DNA of 64,000 bases from Hydractinia symbiolongicarpus (Eukaryota; Cnidaria; Hydrozoa; Anthoathecata; Hydractiniidae). Of this stretch, positions 63,174 through 64,000 are shown one piece after another (position 1 is the first letter of the stretch; each line of letters starts with the position of its first letter). Location: positions 12,909,001 to 12,973,000 of the forward strand of contig NC_079885.1 in assembly GCF_029227915.1 (NCBI RefSeq), in the 5' to 3' direction. The position numbers and the translations under genes were made by a program. Under the pieces are notes generated by a model. That model was given only the letters and a program-made list of their open reading frames with translations, was not told the origin of the DNA and did not search any database.

Positions 63174-63627
63174 CATATATCCTGTGTATAAGCATCACAA
63201 ATTTGTTGTGAACCAAGCATGTGCACTTTCGGTAAGCAGCATAGCGATATGTTCTGAAAGAAAAATGTTCCTTATTTCTATTTTCTATTGTTTCAACCTG
63301 AAATCTCAGCCTTATGTTCTTATAACTCATATTTCTATAAACAGTGTATTTTTACTGAAACATTACCTACTAACTTGTTAGGAATGTTATTTCTTGGAGG
63401 AAGATACGTCGAATCTGCATGATGTATTCCAACCAAAGCAGTCCAGAGATATCCTTTCCTCAAAATAACTGGGCCGAAATCTTAGTGATTGACAATACAT
63501 TTTATTTTTAAAGAATATATTTTTTAATAACTTTTTATTTCTATTTCATGGCAGCAAAAACATTCAGTTTCAGTGGTCATTTGACAGCAATTGTTGCATT
63601 TACACCACAACGTAGTGTCAAGGTAAT
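63174..63627 (+). other. Possible exons of an unidentified + strand gene
   Basis: Two segments look spliced: about 63160-63229, after acceptor TTTACTCTTTTTTAG, reads HPSIYPVYKHHKFVVNQACA and ends at a GTAAGC donor; 63558-63627, after CATGGCAG, reads KTFSFSGHLTAIVAFTPQRS and ends AAG/GTAATC. No family is recognised and their phases cannot be joined with confidence. Confidence 0.3.
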
Positions 63628-64000
63628 CCTAATTCTAGTATTTCTCTATTGCTATTACTGTCATATGTTACCCTCGATGAATCATATAAATCCCTGCTAC
63701 GTTTAAGCTCAAACTGGTACCAGTATAACATTCTGATTCTGACTCACCCGAAGAAGACATAATTATTACAGTACTTAACATTTTTTAAAAAAAACAGATA
63801 ATTCTGCATCATGTAAAATTAAAAACTTTCTTTCTAGCTCTGAATCATCTATCTATCATAAATACTTAATACTTTGAAACATATGAAGGGGATTCTACAC
63901 ATGATTCAGTCAGTAGAATATTAGCGCAGAAGGCATCCTATAATTCTTTGGTCACTTTAACGTCAATTATGCAGCCATTATCAATTTCAAAGTTCAAGAA
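63628..64000. other. No feature recognised
   Basis: AT-rich sequence to the window end; short ORFs only. Confidence 0.3.

Overview
This is eukaryotic, intron-bearing, AT-rich DNA crowded with mobile elements. The element set (a Polinton, small Helitrons, an ISL2EU-type transposon, pogo/Tigger, a LINE with a 2A-like peptide, and an RT family with a cysteine/histidine C-terminal domain) together with a metazoan CPSF1 gene points to an invertebrate animal. My best guess is a cnidarian, possibly a hydrozoan. That assignment rests on family resemblance, not on a search.

Layout: 1-850 is a decayed pogo-like transposase. 1723-2021 (-) is the first exon of a secreted CAP/SCP-like protein. 2539-3200 is a non-autonomous Helitron. 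3269-17272 is a 14.0-kb Polinton/Maverick with terminal inverted repeats. It carries protein-primed polymerase B, a remnant of the packaging ATPase, a retroviral-type integrase, major and minor capsid proteins, several small membrane proteins, an intact zinc-ribbon protein and a KTQEMC-repeat protein. Most of its core genes are broken by in-frame stops, frameshifts, deletions or an insertion, so this copy is inactive by itself. 17394-18565 holds a MITE and a Tigger element. 19738-24620 holds two opposed copies of one RT retroelement family, the second invaded by two Helitrons joined end to end. 25455-25807 is a two-exon gene for a 90-residue membrane protein.

27177-58145 (-) is most of a host CPSF1 (CPSF160) gene. 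I located 28 exons whose reading phases join without conflict, with one internal exon apparently missing between 41292 and 42289. The N-terminal exons lie beyond the right side and the last coding exon was not found. Its introns hold an ISL2EU/Harbinger-type transposon with two near-intact protein-coding units (30999-34541), hAT and MADF remnants, minisatellites and MITEs. Upstream of the CPSF1 exons, 58734-62290 is a LINE with one intact 1,036-residue ORF. Exon-like segments on the + strand near 63.2-63.6 kb may belong to another gene.

The most interesting signal is in the Polinton. Most of its intergenic gaps contain a strong perfect or near-perfect hairpin directly after a stop codon, both where genes converge and where they follow one another, while divergent gene pairs have none. 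A tandem duplication of one convergent junction keeps a hairpin at the same place with a completely different stem sequence. This looks like a hairpin-based 3'-end signal, of the kind known for Mimivirus and its virophage, in an animal Polinton.
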